A stretch of DNA of 64,000 nt from Panicum virgatum (Eukaryota; Streptophyta; Magnoliopsida; Poales; Poaceae): the NCBI RefSeq assembly GCF_016808335.1, contig NC_053149.1:15179714-15243713 (forward strand), in the 5' to 3' direction. The notes under the pieces were generated by a model. That model saw only the letters and a program-made list of their open reading frames with translations, was not told the DNA's origin and did not search any database. This document shows, in pieces, positions 22,567-34,733 of the stretch (its first letter is position 1; the number at the start of each line of letters is the position of its first letter). The translations under genes and the position numbers were made by a program.

Positions 22567-23525
22567 CTATACTACTCCTGGCATGAGCACCAAGCTTTGG
22601 TCAACAATGGCTGCATGCATGTGCCCGGCAGGCCCTTTCTGATTGCCCTATGGCAAAGTTCAATAAAAGAAAAGAAAGATCTATCATTAAGCACCTCTAA
22701 CACAACAAATACTACTATTACTATCGGTAAAGAGTAACTTTAGTATTGGATTCGCGATGAAAAGGGCTAAGTGAAATACTGAACAATGTTTAATTTGAGC
22801 AGAAATTTTTGACCCGCAAAGACTGACAAAAGTTGAGATCGACGCCGAAAAGGACACACCGTCTCGGAGTTTTAATAGGCTTTGCAAGCTTGCAGCACGG
22901 CGGGAAGTGTAGGCACGCAGCATCATTCACGCCCCAAGATTCTTGGTTGGCGCGCATCTGCATCGCACATGTTGAAATCCCCAAATTAAATAGAAAGAAA
23001 TTTAAGGCGAGTGAACCTTTTCAGTTGGCGTGCAGTGCCCTGGCCTGCAGCTCTCTGCAGGGAGTGATGCAATCATATTCCTCTATCGCTCATTGCCTCT
23101 GTCTGTGAAGCTGATCATATCATCAACGACATCAAATAGACAGAAGAGTTGAAGCGTAGTTGCTTTATTTTGAGTCAGTAGAGCTAGAGTAGCAACGTGG
23201 ATGATCTTTGCATGCATCAAACCTTTTTGTCCGGTTAAGTAACGACGGCGAGGATGATTTTTGCAGGTGCCTGCAAGAACAATGGAATCAGAGGACAGGC
23301 TTGATGTCATTAGTTGACTGTCGTTATCAACAAAACAAAGAAACAACCTCATACCCAGGCCACTGCTGCCATGTAGAAAGGCTGGAAGATTTCTGACTTG
23401 TCAGGAAGAAGTAAAGCTTGCCGGCCGGTGAAAACACAAGGGGCGTGATCAAGGGGGCCAAAAGGGTTCAGGTTTTGCTTTGCTAGCTTGCATTGGCTGT
23501 GTGGAAATGTGGTGGTCCGGCTTTG
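22567..23525. other. intergenic, no gene
   Basis: Short domain-less frames only. It ends in the CTTTG target site of the next element. Confidence 0.4.
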
Positions 23526-24002
23526 CTTTGTGTAACGAACATGGCACCATTTATGCCATTTCGAGTGATTTTGGTGATCGAATGACAACACAACACTTGG
23601 ACTAATATGATTGTTAAGATGATCATTCTCAGCCTTTTAGGTTCAAGTGATGACAAAGAGAAAGAGAAAATAGGCGTAGCAAGGCCCTAAGGGCAGCCCC
23701 TACGGGGGTTCCGCTACCCGGTTAGCGGACGGGGGTCGAGGGGGAGCCGCCCCTCGCGGGTCTCAGGGCAGCGCCCTGAAAGCTCTTCGGTCAGTAGCAC
23801 CGGAAGAACCGACGCCATGGGCATCGGAGCATCCGATGGTAGTCGGAAGAACCGACGCCATGGTACTTTGGTGCAAAAGGGAGTCGAAGCCAAGTCAGCC
23901 TATAGGCACCGGTTGAACCGACGGGTCAAAAAGGGGCATCGGTGCATTGGCCGTCCTTTGTACCAGAGACGATGTCAGGTGCCCAGGAGAAGTGTCTTCA
24001 GC

Positions 24003-24225
24003 ACCGGTTCAACCGATGGGGCATCGGTGCATACCACCGGTGTAATGACGTCAGCGTCCAGGAGAAGATTCCTTCAGCACCGGTTGAACCGGTGAGGCAT
24101 CGGTGCAAAGCATCGGTTCAACCGGTGGTCTCTGCGTCAGCCATCAGAAGTCCAACGGCTACTTCGTGTTATGAGTGACCGGATGAACCGACGCTACCCT
24201 GCCAAGAGGCATCGGTTCTTCCGGT
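24003..24225. repeat. ACCGGTTGAACCGGT-type palindromes, 33-bp spacing
   Basis: 15-bp odd palindromes or near-palindromes start at 24003, 24079, 24112, 24178 and 24211, with a half-site at 24036. Pairs 24003/24036, 24079/24112 and 24178/24211 are each 33 bp apart. ATCGGTGCA lies 20 bp after the first member in two pairs (24023, 24099). Confidence 0.75.
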
Positions 24226-24279
24226 GGTACGCAGATTTTCAGCTAACCGTTGGAGTAACGGCTACAAGACTTGGTGGCC

Positions 24280-24287
24280 TATATATA
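24280..24287 (+). promoter_or_regulatory. TATA box of the solo LTR
   Basis: TATATATA in CCTATATATACGCC, 55 bp downstream of the last palindrome. Position in the LTR fits the U3/R boundary region. Confidence 0.55.
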
Positions 24288-25057
24288 CGCCTCACCCCGG
24301 CCATTTGAAGATTGCTGGAGTTGCTGGACATCCCACACACCCAAGAACATCTCCAAGCCATACAAAAGCATCAAGATCATATCCTTAGCTCTTAGCACAC
24401 TTTGAGAGTGTTGTGTAAAGGATTAGCTCTTAGTGAGTGAGATTGCAAGGCCTTAAGCCTTTGTGCTGTGGTTCTTTAGCGAACCAAAACAAGAGCTTGG
24501 TGCGCCGGCACCTTGGAGCGTGAAGCTCGCCGGCAACGTCATCGACCCTCCGACTTGGTGTGGAGCGGCGACGACACCTTTGTGCGGGGGACGTGGAGAC
24601 CCCCATCCTTTGTGGAGAAGCTCCTTAGTGGAATCCGGGGCCAAGGTGACCGTGATTGTGTTCGCGGAAGAGACTTGGTGGCCGAGTAGCAATACTCTTA
24701 GTGAGTGCTACAACAACGTGGATGTAGGTGTGCCTTTGTGGCTAACCGAACCACGGGATAAACACCCGCGTCAAGAGTTTGCTATCTCCTATCCCGCTCT
24801 TTAAGCTTCCGCATTTCATTCTAGTATTTTGTATGCCTTTACTTTCATAGAATAGTTTCTTGATAGGAAAGGCTATAGGTTGCTAAACTCTTTTGGGATA
24901 GGGGTTTTACACTAGAACAACCTAGTTGCACATCTAGATAGCTTGTTTTAGTTTAAGCTTTGTGCAAACTAGTTGGAGCCATAGGTCTAAATTTTTATTA
25001 GTGCCTAATTCACCCCCTCCCCCTCTTAGGCTAGAGCACCCGATCACTTTCACTTTG

Positions 25058-26855
25058 CTTCTCGGTCTTTGCCACCAGAGAAGTGCCAACGCCGTGAGCA
25101 CTCAAGATTGGACCAAGATTCAGAGGATAGCTTGGTGGACAGGAACAACCCTGAATCCGATACAGCTTGCAATTCGACTGCCGAAAACAAGTTTGTCTCA
25201 ACTCAATACCATACATGCATGGGTTATATCTCCAAGAAGCCACTTGCTGCTTTAGTGGGCCAAACTAGCTCACACCAATACCTCTCCGTGCACACACGAC
25301 ACCACATCATGCTTGGGCCGTTGGTGTTTATTGATGTTAGTCCTTGCAGTGCCACTTTCGTCACTTCTGTGTGTCACCTGCACACTGTGTGTGACAAGTA
25401 CCCCATCCAATCTAAAATGGGCAGCTTGCCCACGTTTGGTTACATATATCTTCGTTGCTTGAAGTGATACAAACAAAATGGGCAATCGTTTATGTTGTAT
25501 GTATAATCATTGCCCCTGGAACCCCTTTACATTGATGTTTGCGACACAAATTCTGAACCAAACAGAATGGATGTGTCTCGTACAAACTCTAGAGCAGAGA
25601 TCAAATGTAGGGAACACACAATATCACTAAACTCGTGCACATCCTACTCGAGAACTATACACAAAGGAATGCATCCCCGCTGGATAGGTGAGCACCCTCG
25701 AGGTTGCACATACACACAGGTAGGCTCCAACCCTGGCATTCCTGCCACATGATTTACAACTTTTGGAAAACAAAAATAATTCACCAGATCATAACTAATG
25801 TTTGTTCATCAATCCTAACATTCATTAAGCCAGAGTGGGTCCATCGGCACCAAGCCTGTTCATTCTTCACTAAATTCTTCCGCACAGTACATCAACGCTG
25901 ACAATAGATCGGCCTTCCCTTGCCATCTCACCTGCATATAACAAGCCAGGTGATACATCAAATTAAACACACACATATTATCAATTCCTCATCACAAAAA
26001 GAGTGGCCACCAGGAATCCAACATCACACGCGTCCATACAGAGGCGAAGCTAACACTGGATTTACCATGATGCACACCTTAATAAGTATACAAGAGTTTG
26101 CAGCAGTAAATTGTGAATTTAAGTCTAAACTGTTGCATGGGCACCAGGCAACGATAGCGTGGTTATCCCTGCGTCCACATGTCTTTGACATGTGCTTCAT
26201 TAAAACCTTAACTTGAGCTATGTATATAGAAATCAATATGCTCATTGTTCTTTTATACATGTATATGTAATATGTATTTTGGATGGTAACACATATTATG
26301 CATCCATGTGAACCTAGAGGTGTTTCCTTTTCTATATTGATAATAACAAATAAAAGTGGGTAATTTAGAAGTACTATATCACAGTACATTGGGATATTAT
26401 TTTCCAGATTGATAGGGTCATATGAGAATCCAATCTCTTTGTACTGTGCTTTTATGTCTTTGAATAAAAAATAAAGAAGGGGGGATCTAGGCTCCTTCTC
26501 CCTTCCACTGCATAGAGCGCTACTAGGTACTACGAGCCCTCTACCCCACCCATTCAACTAGCTCGTGTGGTTCCCCCGTTCCATTGAAAACTCTCATTTG
26601 TTGAAGCAGAGCATAGTGCGGTGCTGAGCGGAAAGGTCTCTTTTAAGTCTAACATTAGGGTAGGGCGTGCCAAAACAACCGGGAGCCCCGGAGGGGTCAG
26701 TACAAAAGTACTATATTCTTTCCACTTATTTCATTGGCTAGCTGCCTTCTGTAGTGCGCGTACTCTGATTCTCTTCTACGAATCTACAACTTTCTTTACT
26801 GAGTCAGACTTCATCTATATCCCTAAAAGTGGATTTTGATTTCCATTTTTTCTTT
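25058..26855. other. intergenic, no gene recognised
   Basis: Open frames such as 25069-25467 (plus) and 26024-26557 (minus) show no domain, repeat or splice pattern that I can support. 26470-26840 differs in texture from its surroundings and may be organelle-derived, but no organellar gene was recognised. Confidence 0.35.
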
Positions 26856-27162
26856 AACTACAAGAGTGGTCACTTTCTCCCCATAATTCTACACGTGTCC
26901 AACAATTTAAGGGGCCACTTTAGATTATTTTGCTCTTTCACTACAAGAGTGATCAATTTCTCCCCATAGTTTTTACAAGTGGCCAACAATTTCTGGTATA
27001 TTTTCTTAACTAGCCACAAATTAAAACTATAGGTAAAGAGTTGATGAGGGATTGTGTTGTTGTCAATTATCCGAAATTATTCGGAATGCTAGAAACCATA
27101 CTAATAAAACTAATAGTCACTCCACTAAAAAACTAATGGGACATATATTGTTGGCCACTTGT
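26856..27162. repeat. tandem and inverted repeats
   Basis: CTACAAGAGTGGTCACTTTC at about 26859 recurs in similar form 82 bp later (tandem copy). ACAAGTGGCCAACAAT at 26975-26990 is matched exactly by its complement at 27147-27162, defining a possible 188-bp MITE. Confidence 0.6.
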
Positions 27163-27879
27163 TGAAAACTGTTGCAAAATATGAAATTCTTGTTGTGTTT
27201 CTTTGTTCATTTTTTTTATAAAAAAACTAAATAATATTTAATTTCAATCCAGTTGTGATCTTCCTTTGTGTCACACCACAATTTGATCTTCAATATTTGT
27301 TGAAAGCTTAGCTTTTGAGTTATGTCAGCTCTTGCAGCCCATATGTCACGACTTCAGGAATCTAGTGCTTACTTTACCTCGTATTCAAAACCCTCCTTTC
27401 ATGTTTATTAAAAATATAGATTCTGGATCTTAGACTACACAACTAGTTACTTCAATAGCATAAGCAAATATATAAGCCTACACAACAATGCTCAAGATCT
27501 TGAATCATCTACCTAAAGTTATGAGTACAGGAGTATACTTTTTCAATAAACATACAGTAATTGCAATATGCATGTATGTTGTAATGTTTTAATCAAATTG
27601 TATAAATTTATCTCAAGTAGCCTCTTATAACATAATTTATTGTCATGGATTATTAATGTAATTTAAAATGCATCGCTAGTGTCATTAGTATGTGATTCCT
27701 TATTGAAATATTTGTCATTTAGTATACTTATGCATTGCTACTGTCATTAGTATGCTATTTCTTATGCATGTATATATACTTGGTCTTCATGGTAGCAAAC
27801 AGTATGCATATTTACTTTTTAGTTAGCTTTTTAATAAATTATTAGTGCTAAAAGTGGATAATTTAGAAGCTTATGGGTT
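27163..27879. other. AT-rich intergenic DNA, no gene
   Basis: Only short, stop-rich frames. No repeat or RNA gene identified. Confidence 0.4.
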
Positions 27880-27994
27880 TTTCATATTTTTTAATTTTAG
27901 ATGTGGGTAATTTAGATGTAGATTTTAAGGGTTTATTTCAGTTTATTTTAACAATGGGATTTGTGGACAATTTATATGAGGAATTAGTTCATAT
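27880..27994. repeat. 110-bp tandem unit, copy left of the copia insertion
   Basis: GGGTAATTTAGATGTAGA...GAATTAGTTCATAT matches the unit at 43938-44047 and the partial one at 44048-44090. The copia element landed inside this tandem repeat. Confidence 0.8.
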
Positions 27995-28105
27995 TGTTAG
28001 GAATATCAAGGCCCATAAGGCCCATGTATCTATCCACTTCATATGTACTCAGCAGAGCTTCTGTGCTCTTTATCTCGCCCATTCTTCTCTGTCCAAAAGG
28101 TAACA
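27995..28105 (+). repeat. 5' LTR of the copia element
   Basis: 111 bp, TGTTAGGAATATC to AAAAGGTAACA. Near identity to the 3' LTR indicates a fairly recent insertion, although with so short an LTR any age estimate is coarse. Confidence 0.92.
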
Positions 28106-28307
28106 TGGTACATAGTAGGTTGGGTTAGGGAGAGGATAGTCACCTCTCCCGCCCCAGGTCCCAATTTTCTTCCCCGTCGCCGGTCGTCTGCGGGTTGCCG
28201 GCCGCCGGCCGCTCGTTTTGGCGCCGCCCTTCGCGGATCCGCCGTTTGCCCGCTCGTTGTTCGTCCGCCCGTCGCGGATGCTGCTACGGCTGTCCGCCCT
28301 CCGTCGC
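28106..28307 (+). other. copia leader, left part
   Basis: GC-rich non-coding sequence between the 5' LTR and the nested gypsy element; it continues at 39811. It ends in GTCGC (28303-28307), the target site of the gypsy insertion. Confidence 0.6.
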
Positions 28308-31300
28308 TGTAGCAGCACCGCCTAAATTAGACCGGCTTAAATGCACTAACCATTATCTTAATACTTAATCAAGTTACTGTGCACTTAAAACGGTGTAATC
28401 TGACAGGCTGCCAGGTAAATCCCTATTAACTACTGTACTCCAGGATCACAATTGCACTAGTAGACCCGTACGAAGACGAGCACAGGTGATACAAGCATAC
28501 AGAAAACCTTAAATTAATTTACAACACGGGTTTTACATAAAAGGTTCGAATACAAACGACAGAGTTTAAAAACACAGCGGAAGTTTAAAAACTAAGTTCG
28601 AAATACAATACGGTAACCACGACGACGATACAAGGTGAGCTCCACATCCTGCCCACCGATGTGATGCCAACCTGCCGATCTTCACGGGGAAGACGGGGCC
28701 CACTCGACGGTCCACCCAGGAGGAAGCGGTTGTCCAATCCAGGACGCACAGACCTCCTCGAAGTCAGCGGGGATACAACCTGCTCAGAAGGGTTACAACA
28801 ACAACCCTGAGTATACTAATACTCAGCAAGGCTTACCCGACTTTGGGTATACTTAGCCCATTACCTAGACATGCCAGACTTTTTGGCTCTGGGGTTCTTT
28901 TGCTGAAAGGCTGCTAGCAGTGATTCCTTACTTTCAATATTTTAGCTCCATTTAGTACAACGAGTATTAACTAAATTCGCCTAAACATCTAGAGCACACA
29001 TGGTGGATCAGATTATCCTTCAGTAACTCACAAACCAACCTTTTCCATTCCGTTCTCATTCCACTTCCTTACTACGATGTGACACAGTGACCAAGGTTCT
29101 CATATCCGCGAGTCACGGTGAATCGATCTGATTTAACCTTGCAAGGTGGACCTAACTCACACGACACGTGAAATCCTGTCAGGCTGCACACGTCAACTGT
29201 TCCTATCATCACCCCGACATCTGAATCATGCCTGCCAAAACCCGGGTGAGGAGCCCCACACGGCGAACACCCAGTGGACCCGAGGGCGACTACAACACCC
29301 GCCATCATCCCACTCCCAGAGTAGCAAGTCGCGATTCAAAGTATCGTTGCGATTCAAGTAATGAGCTTACCGGTTTCGACTACCTCCTACTCCCGGCATG
29401 TGGTTAGTACTGTTCAATCCTCGATCAACAATGCCAACAACGGTACGGTCCTCAAACGACACAGGCGGAGATTTCTTTTCATCCATTCCATATCCATAAT
29501 CCAACTCATTCCCACCCGGTCTCCATTTATCTTTTCCTCCTTGATTTAATCTCAAGCAACTTTGCCAAAGAACAAGGACCTATAACATGCGAGTGACAGG
29601 AATCACTCGACTTCTACCGAAACCTAATTAAGCATTGCAGTACTAACGACCTGCACACTAGTAGAGACTCATAGGTACCTAGGGAAAAATATGCACAATA
29701 GGGTTTCATACAACTCCTATAAACGTAAATGCACAATTACTTAGGTAAACATTTAATACCGGAAGTAAGGGTTATGCTCCGGGGCTTGCCTTGCAGGTCA
29801 GCGGGGTTAGCAACTTCTTCGGAAGTGGGCTCGACTGCGTCCTCCTGCTGCTCTCCCGCTTGCGGCTCCTGGATCGGCTCGGCGATCAGCTCGTAGGCGG
29901 CTTCGTTCGTGGCGTCTACACGTATGAAAAAGAATGCCATGCAACAGTTAGGACACAGTGCGACGCATGAGTGCTCAAGATGCGATGCAATGCGTTACAA
30001 TGCAAAATGAGCCACAATCAAGACCGATCAACATTAATTTAGTAATCATAACAACAAGGTTAAAACCGAAAGGGTGCGGATGCTGATAATTGGTTTCAAG
30101 ACTTCAAAATATTTTAGCCTGAAGTGTCTCCACCAACAACAGCTGCTAACTTGCTTCGGAGGATAAAACACAACCTAGAGCAACAATCAGGTCCTACAAG
30201 TTTAGCATGATTCACACAGGAGCTTGCTCTGCTGAAAACACACAAATGCAAGAATTAACTAGCAACACTATAAAAGAAAGACATAGCTAGGAACTAAACA
30301 AAAGTAAAGGCATATCTTGCTGACATAAAATAGCAACGAAATTTTACCAGATCAACATGATAAAGATAAGGCATGCCACAGAATTGTTCCAGCTTTTATT
30401 GATGACAGAAAGTATTTTATTTTAGCCCTAGCAAGCTAAACCAAACACAAATAGATCTACACAAAAGTGTACAGCAACAAGTCATGAAAATTTTACAGTG
30501 GGTTACACATGAAAATATGAGGCTACTAAATTAATTTCAGAATTTTTAGATCAACAGACCTGCAGATACTAAATAAACAAACTCAAACACAAAGTAAATT
30601 CTAGCAAGGATAAAACTGATATTTGACATGCATGAGTATTTTCCTCTGAAGTTATGGACCTAAGAAAACTAACAAAATTTACTTTGCATTTTTAGTATTT
30701 TTCTACATTTTTCTATGAATTTTGGAAGATTTCAGCCATTTAACAAATAAAGAAAATAATAAAGGGGGGCTGACAGCCGGGCCCCACCCGTCAGGGAGCC
30801 CAGCCCGCCCCACCCCCCTCCTCTGCTTTGCGCCCGCACGCCATAGCCATGGCCGTGGCCATGGGCGGACGCAGCGGCGGCGGCGTTCCCCGCCGGCGGG
30901 GTCTGTCCGGCGGGGCGGCGAGGCAGCCCGGCAGCCAGGGCGGCTGGCCGGCCCCGGGGCGCGCGGCGGCGGCCCGCGGGCTCGCGCAGAGCGGTCCCGC
31001 GGTGGGCGAGCGGCGTCAAGCGGCGGCGAGACGCGTTCCCGGCGATGGTGATGCTTGAACTCAAGGAGAAAGAGACCGGGGAGGTGGAGTGGAGCACGAT
31101 GAAGTTCACCACTACCTTGAATCGGGTCGAGAAGGGGCGGAAATGGGCCATCGGCGGTGAGGGGCAGAGCTCTGGTTAGGGTTAATGGCGGCCGGCGGTT
31201 GCGGGCGTGATTCCAGCCGAGGAACGGCTTGAATGATCTTGTGGAGGGGCGGCGTGGGTGCGGGGCAAGACGAGGGAGGTTGGGGCATGAGGAATCGATC

Positions 31301-31829
31301 GGGGGCGGCGAGGAACGGCCGGCGCGGCGTCGACGGCGAGCTCTGCTCGGCTTGGCTCCGCGCGAGCGCGAGGGAGAGGACGAAGGGGAGGGAAAAATGG
31401 AGACGGCACCGGGACGCGATAAACTCGAGCTTGAGCGGAGTCGAGGAGCGATGGCCGACGCGTGGAGGAGGCGCCGCCGGCCACAGTCGCCGGTATGGGC
31501 GGCGCGTGACACCGTGGCGAGCACAGTGATGCAGTGGAGCACAGTAGCCGCGTTTGAACAGTTTTGAGCCGATTTTGACCACCCAAAACTCAAAATTTGA
31601 TATGGGAACATGAAATTTGGCAAAAATAAAAGTTGTAGAGGAAGAGAAGATCTACAACTTTACTTTTGGGCGAAAGTTGATTTGGAGCTCGGATTAGAGA
31701 GAAAAACGCGATCGAACACGGTTAAATCGATGCTCACCGCGCGAACTCGATTAACACTAATGACGCGCTTAAGCCATGATTAGCGATTAAACACAATATT
31801 AGCGTAAAAATTAACGCCGGGGTGTTACA
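28308..31829 (-). repeat. 3' LTR of the Tekay-like element
   Basis: 3522 bp. It shares long near-identical blocks with 37683-39805 but holds 1370 bp (29618-30987) that the other LTR lacks. Long minus-strand frames near 30703-31623 are GC-rich LTR sequence, also present in the other LTR, without domains. Confidence 0.88.
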
Positions 31830-31832
31830 GCC

Positions 31833-33182
31833 TTACCCCCTTAAAAGAATCTCGTCCCGAGATTCATGCACGAGAGAATATAAACAGGTGAGAAGGTTCG
31901 AAGATGAAGTACCTGGATGAGCGTTTAAAAAGTCCGGATACTTGGATTTCAGAAATTCCTCTTTCTCCCAAGTAGCTTCTTCTTCAGAGTGATTACTCCA
32001 TTGAACTTTGTAGAATCGGTTGTTGGTGCGATGAGTAACTCGATCCTTGCGGTCAATAATCTTGATAGGATGCTCAGGATAGGTGAGGTCAGACTCTAAT
32101 TGAATTGAGTCACTTTCAACAACTTCAGTCGGAACTCTAAGGCACTTTCTGAGTTGTGATACATGGAAAATGTTATGAACTGCAGAAAGATTCGCTGGAA
32201 GATTCAATCGGTAAGCCACAGGACCGCATCTTTCCTCAATTGGATATGGACCGATGTAGCGGGGAGCTAACTTTCCTTTTATTCCAAACCTTTGCACGCC
32301 TTTCCAAGGTGAGACTTTCAGATAGACGTGGTCACCGACTTTAAAAACGAGTGGACTACTCCTTTTATCAGCATAGCTCTTCTGCCGAGACTGCGCGATC
32401 TTTAATTTTGCTTGAATAAGACGGACTTGTTCTTCGGCCTCTTGAACCATGTCGGGCCCAAAGATAGTTCTTTCTCCGTTTTCAGACCAATTAACAGGTG
32501 TACGTCATCGACGACCGTATAGTGCTTCAAATGGTGCCATTTTGATGCTTTCTTGATAGCTATTGTTATAAGACAATTCAGCTAATGGCAAACATTGATC
32601 CCATTTCTGTGGATAGGCTAATACGCAGGCACGAAGCATATCCTCCAGGATTTGGTTTATTCTCTCTGTTTGGCCATCTGTTTGAGGATGATATGCAGAG
32701 CTGCGAATAAGATGGGTTCCCAAGCTAGTATGTAATTGCTCCTAAAAGCGAGCAACGAACTGAGTCCCTCGATCCGAGATGAAGGTTTTTGGCACACCAT
32801 GTAAACATAGTATGCGATCCACGTACAACTCGGCATACTTCTTTGCTGGATATAGAGTTTTGACTGGCAGGAAATGTGCTGACTTGGTCAGTCTGTCCAC
32901 CACAACCCAAATGGAGTCGTATCCCTTTTGAGTTCGAGGTAATCCGACGATGAAATCCATGCTGATATCCTCTCATTTCCACTCAGGAATATTCAAGGGT
33001 TGAAGAGTTCCAGCTGGCTTGAGATGACTGGCCTTAACCCGTCGATAGATGTCACATTCGGACACATACTTGGTAATTTCTCTTTTCATCCGAGTCCACC
33101 AAAATCGTTGTTTAAGATCTTGATACATCTTGTTGCTACCCGGATGGATTGATAGTCGAGAGGTATGAGCCTCATCAAGAAT
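31833..33182 (-). pseudogene. Tekay-like integrase with chromodomain-like tail
   Basis: Continues from RNase H after a stop at 33183. The zinc-binding HHCC region (near 33080-33000) precedes the catalytic core: MDFIVGLPRTQKGYDSIWVV, then ISDRGTQFVARF, then SSAYHPQTDGQTERINQ, supplying the D, D and E of the DDE triad. The C-terminal part has the GPYPIEERCGPVAYRLNLP (GPY/F) module and ends with a chromodomain-like stretch (FYKVQWSNHSEEEATWE), which in chromoviruses guides insertion to particular chromatin. In-frame stops at 32973, 32742 and 32505 break it; several replace conserved Trp. The final frame from 32450 to 31833 is open. Confidence 0.88.
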
Positions 33183-34697
33183 TTATTTTCTGAGCTCAAA
33201 ATCCTTAGGCACCACCAATCGGTTCTTGAACCATAACACATTCTCACTATCTTGGTGGAAGCAATTCACTTTAGGGTCTCCTTCTGATAGTCTTCTCTGA
33301 ATTTTCTTCACCCCTTTATCTTGCTTTTGTGCCGCGATGATGAGATCACGAAGAGTAGGAGTAAGCTCTAGATGAGTCAATGTGCCATGTGGTACAATGC
33401 TTAAATTCAGCTTTTCCATTTCATAGCAAAGAGATTCGCTTAATGGTATAGCTGAAATGCAATGACAGTGAGCTTTGCGACTTAGTGCATCGGCAACTAC
33501 ATTTGCCTTTCCTGGATGATAATGCACTTCGAGCTCATAATCTTTAAGCAACTCAAGCCATCTTCTTTGACGCATGTTCAAATCAGCTTGAGTGAGAAGA
33601 TATTTGAGGCTCTTGTGGTCCGTATAGATGTTGCACAATGTACCCAGAAGATAGTGTCGCCAAATCTTCAGAGCATGAACCACAGCTGCTAATTTAAGAT
33701 CATGAGTGGGATAGTTCTCTTCATGATGCTTGAGTGATCGAGAAGTCTTCATGATGCTTGAGTGATCGAGAAGTATAAGCAATCACTCGGTTCTCTTGCA
33801 TTAGAACACAGCCAAGTCCTGTGCCTGAAGCATCACAGTAGACATCAAAAGGTTTTGTAGTGTCGGGCTGGGCCAAGATTGGAGCTGAGGTGAGAAGTGT
33901 TTTCAATTTCTGGAAAGCTTCTTCACAGTGGTTACTCCAATAGAACTTGACACCCTTCTTAAGAAGTTCAGTCATCGGTTTCGCAATTTTGGAGAATTCT
34001 GGGATGAACTGACGATAATACCCAGCTAAGCCCAAGAAACTGCGAATTTCAGGAACTGAAGTTGGGGCTTCCCAATCAAGTACATCATGCACTTTATTGG
34101 GTTCCACAGAAATACCTTCAGCAAATATGACATGACCCAGAAATGGAACTTCCTTCAGCCAGAAGTCACACTTGCTGAATTTGGCATAAAGCTAGTGCTC
34201 TCTAAGACGCTGAAGTACTATGTGAAGATGATGAGCATGTTCTTCCTCATTCTTGGAATAGATCAAGATATCATCAATGAAGACCACGACGAACTTATCT
34301 AACTCCGGCATGAATACTGAATTCATAAGGTACATGAAGTAAGCAGGAGCATTGGTTAATCCGAAAGACATCACCAAATACTCGTAGAGAAAGCTGTTTT
34401 TGGTATATCCGCCGGTCTGATTTTGATTTGATGATAACCAGATCGTAGATCTATTTTTGAGAATACTTTCGCTCCAGCTAATTGATCAAAAAGAAGATCA
34501 ATACGAGGAAGTGGGTATTTGTTTTTGATTGTGACTGCATTCAGAGGTCGATAATCTACACATAGCCTCAGCCCGTGATCTTTCTTCTTTACGAACAGAG
34601 CCGGGCAACCCCAAGGTGAGGTGCTCGGTCTAATAAAACCTTTATCTTGCAACTCTTGTAACTGAACTTTTAATTCAGCTAACTCACATGGAGTCAT
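33183..34697 (-). pseudogene. Tekay-like reverse transcriptase and RNase H
   Basis: The reverse transcriptase palm is recognisable by [33 protein letters not shown] and [10 protein letters not shown] (FIDD in place of YVDD, normal in plant gypsy). RNase H follows with [31 protein letters not shown] and [10 protein letters not shown]. Breaks: a frameshift near 34371-34380, a TAG at 34192 where Gln is expected, a 28-bp tandem duplication (33719-33746 and 33747-33774) that shifts the frame inside RNase H, and a TAA at 33183. The enzyme would copy element RNA to DNA; this copy is inactive. Confidence 0.9.
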
Positions 34698-34733
34698 TCT
34701 ATATGGCCTTCGAGATATGGGTGCTGTGGCAGG

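Larger units (their letters stand above)
23531..25052 (+). repeat. SIRE-like solo LTR
   Basis: 1522 bp from TGTAACGAAC to CGATCACTTTCA with CTTTG at 23526-23530 and again at 25053-25057, a perfect 5-bp target duplication and no attached interior. This is the product of recombination between two LTRs. The 3' part (AATTCACCCCCTCCCCCTC) matches the SIRE-type LTR ending. A palindrome-rich block (23799-24225) is followed by a TATA box (24280-24287). A GC-rich segment at 23690-23790 has repeated GGGGGTCGAGG-like words. Confidence 0.88.

Noticed and set aside
25069..25467. 132-codon plus-strand ORF downstream of the solo LTR
   Set aside because: No motif or gene context. It starts within 20 bp of the LTR target duplication, so it is probably interrupted or non-coding DNA.
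26024..26557. 177-codon minus-strand ORF
   Set aside because: No recognisable domain; it crosses a change in sequence texture at about 26470. Likely chance.
30703..31623. 306-codon minus-strand frame in the left gypsy LTR (counterpart at 38949-39713)
   Set aside because: It lies in LTR sequence, has no domain, is Pro/Ser/Arg-rich, and overlaps equally long frames on the other strand. Repetition in both LTRs reflects LTR identity and gives no evidence for a gene.
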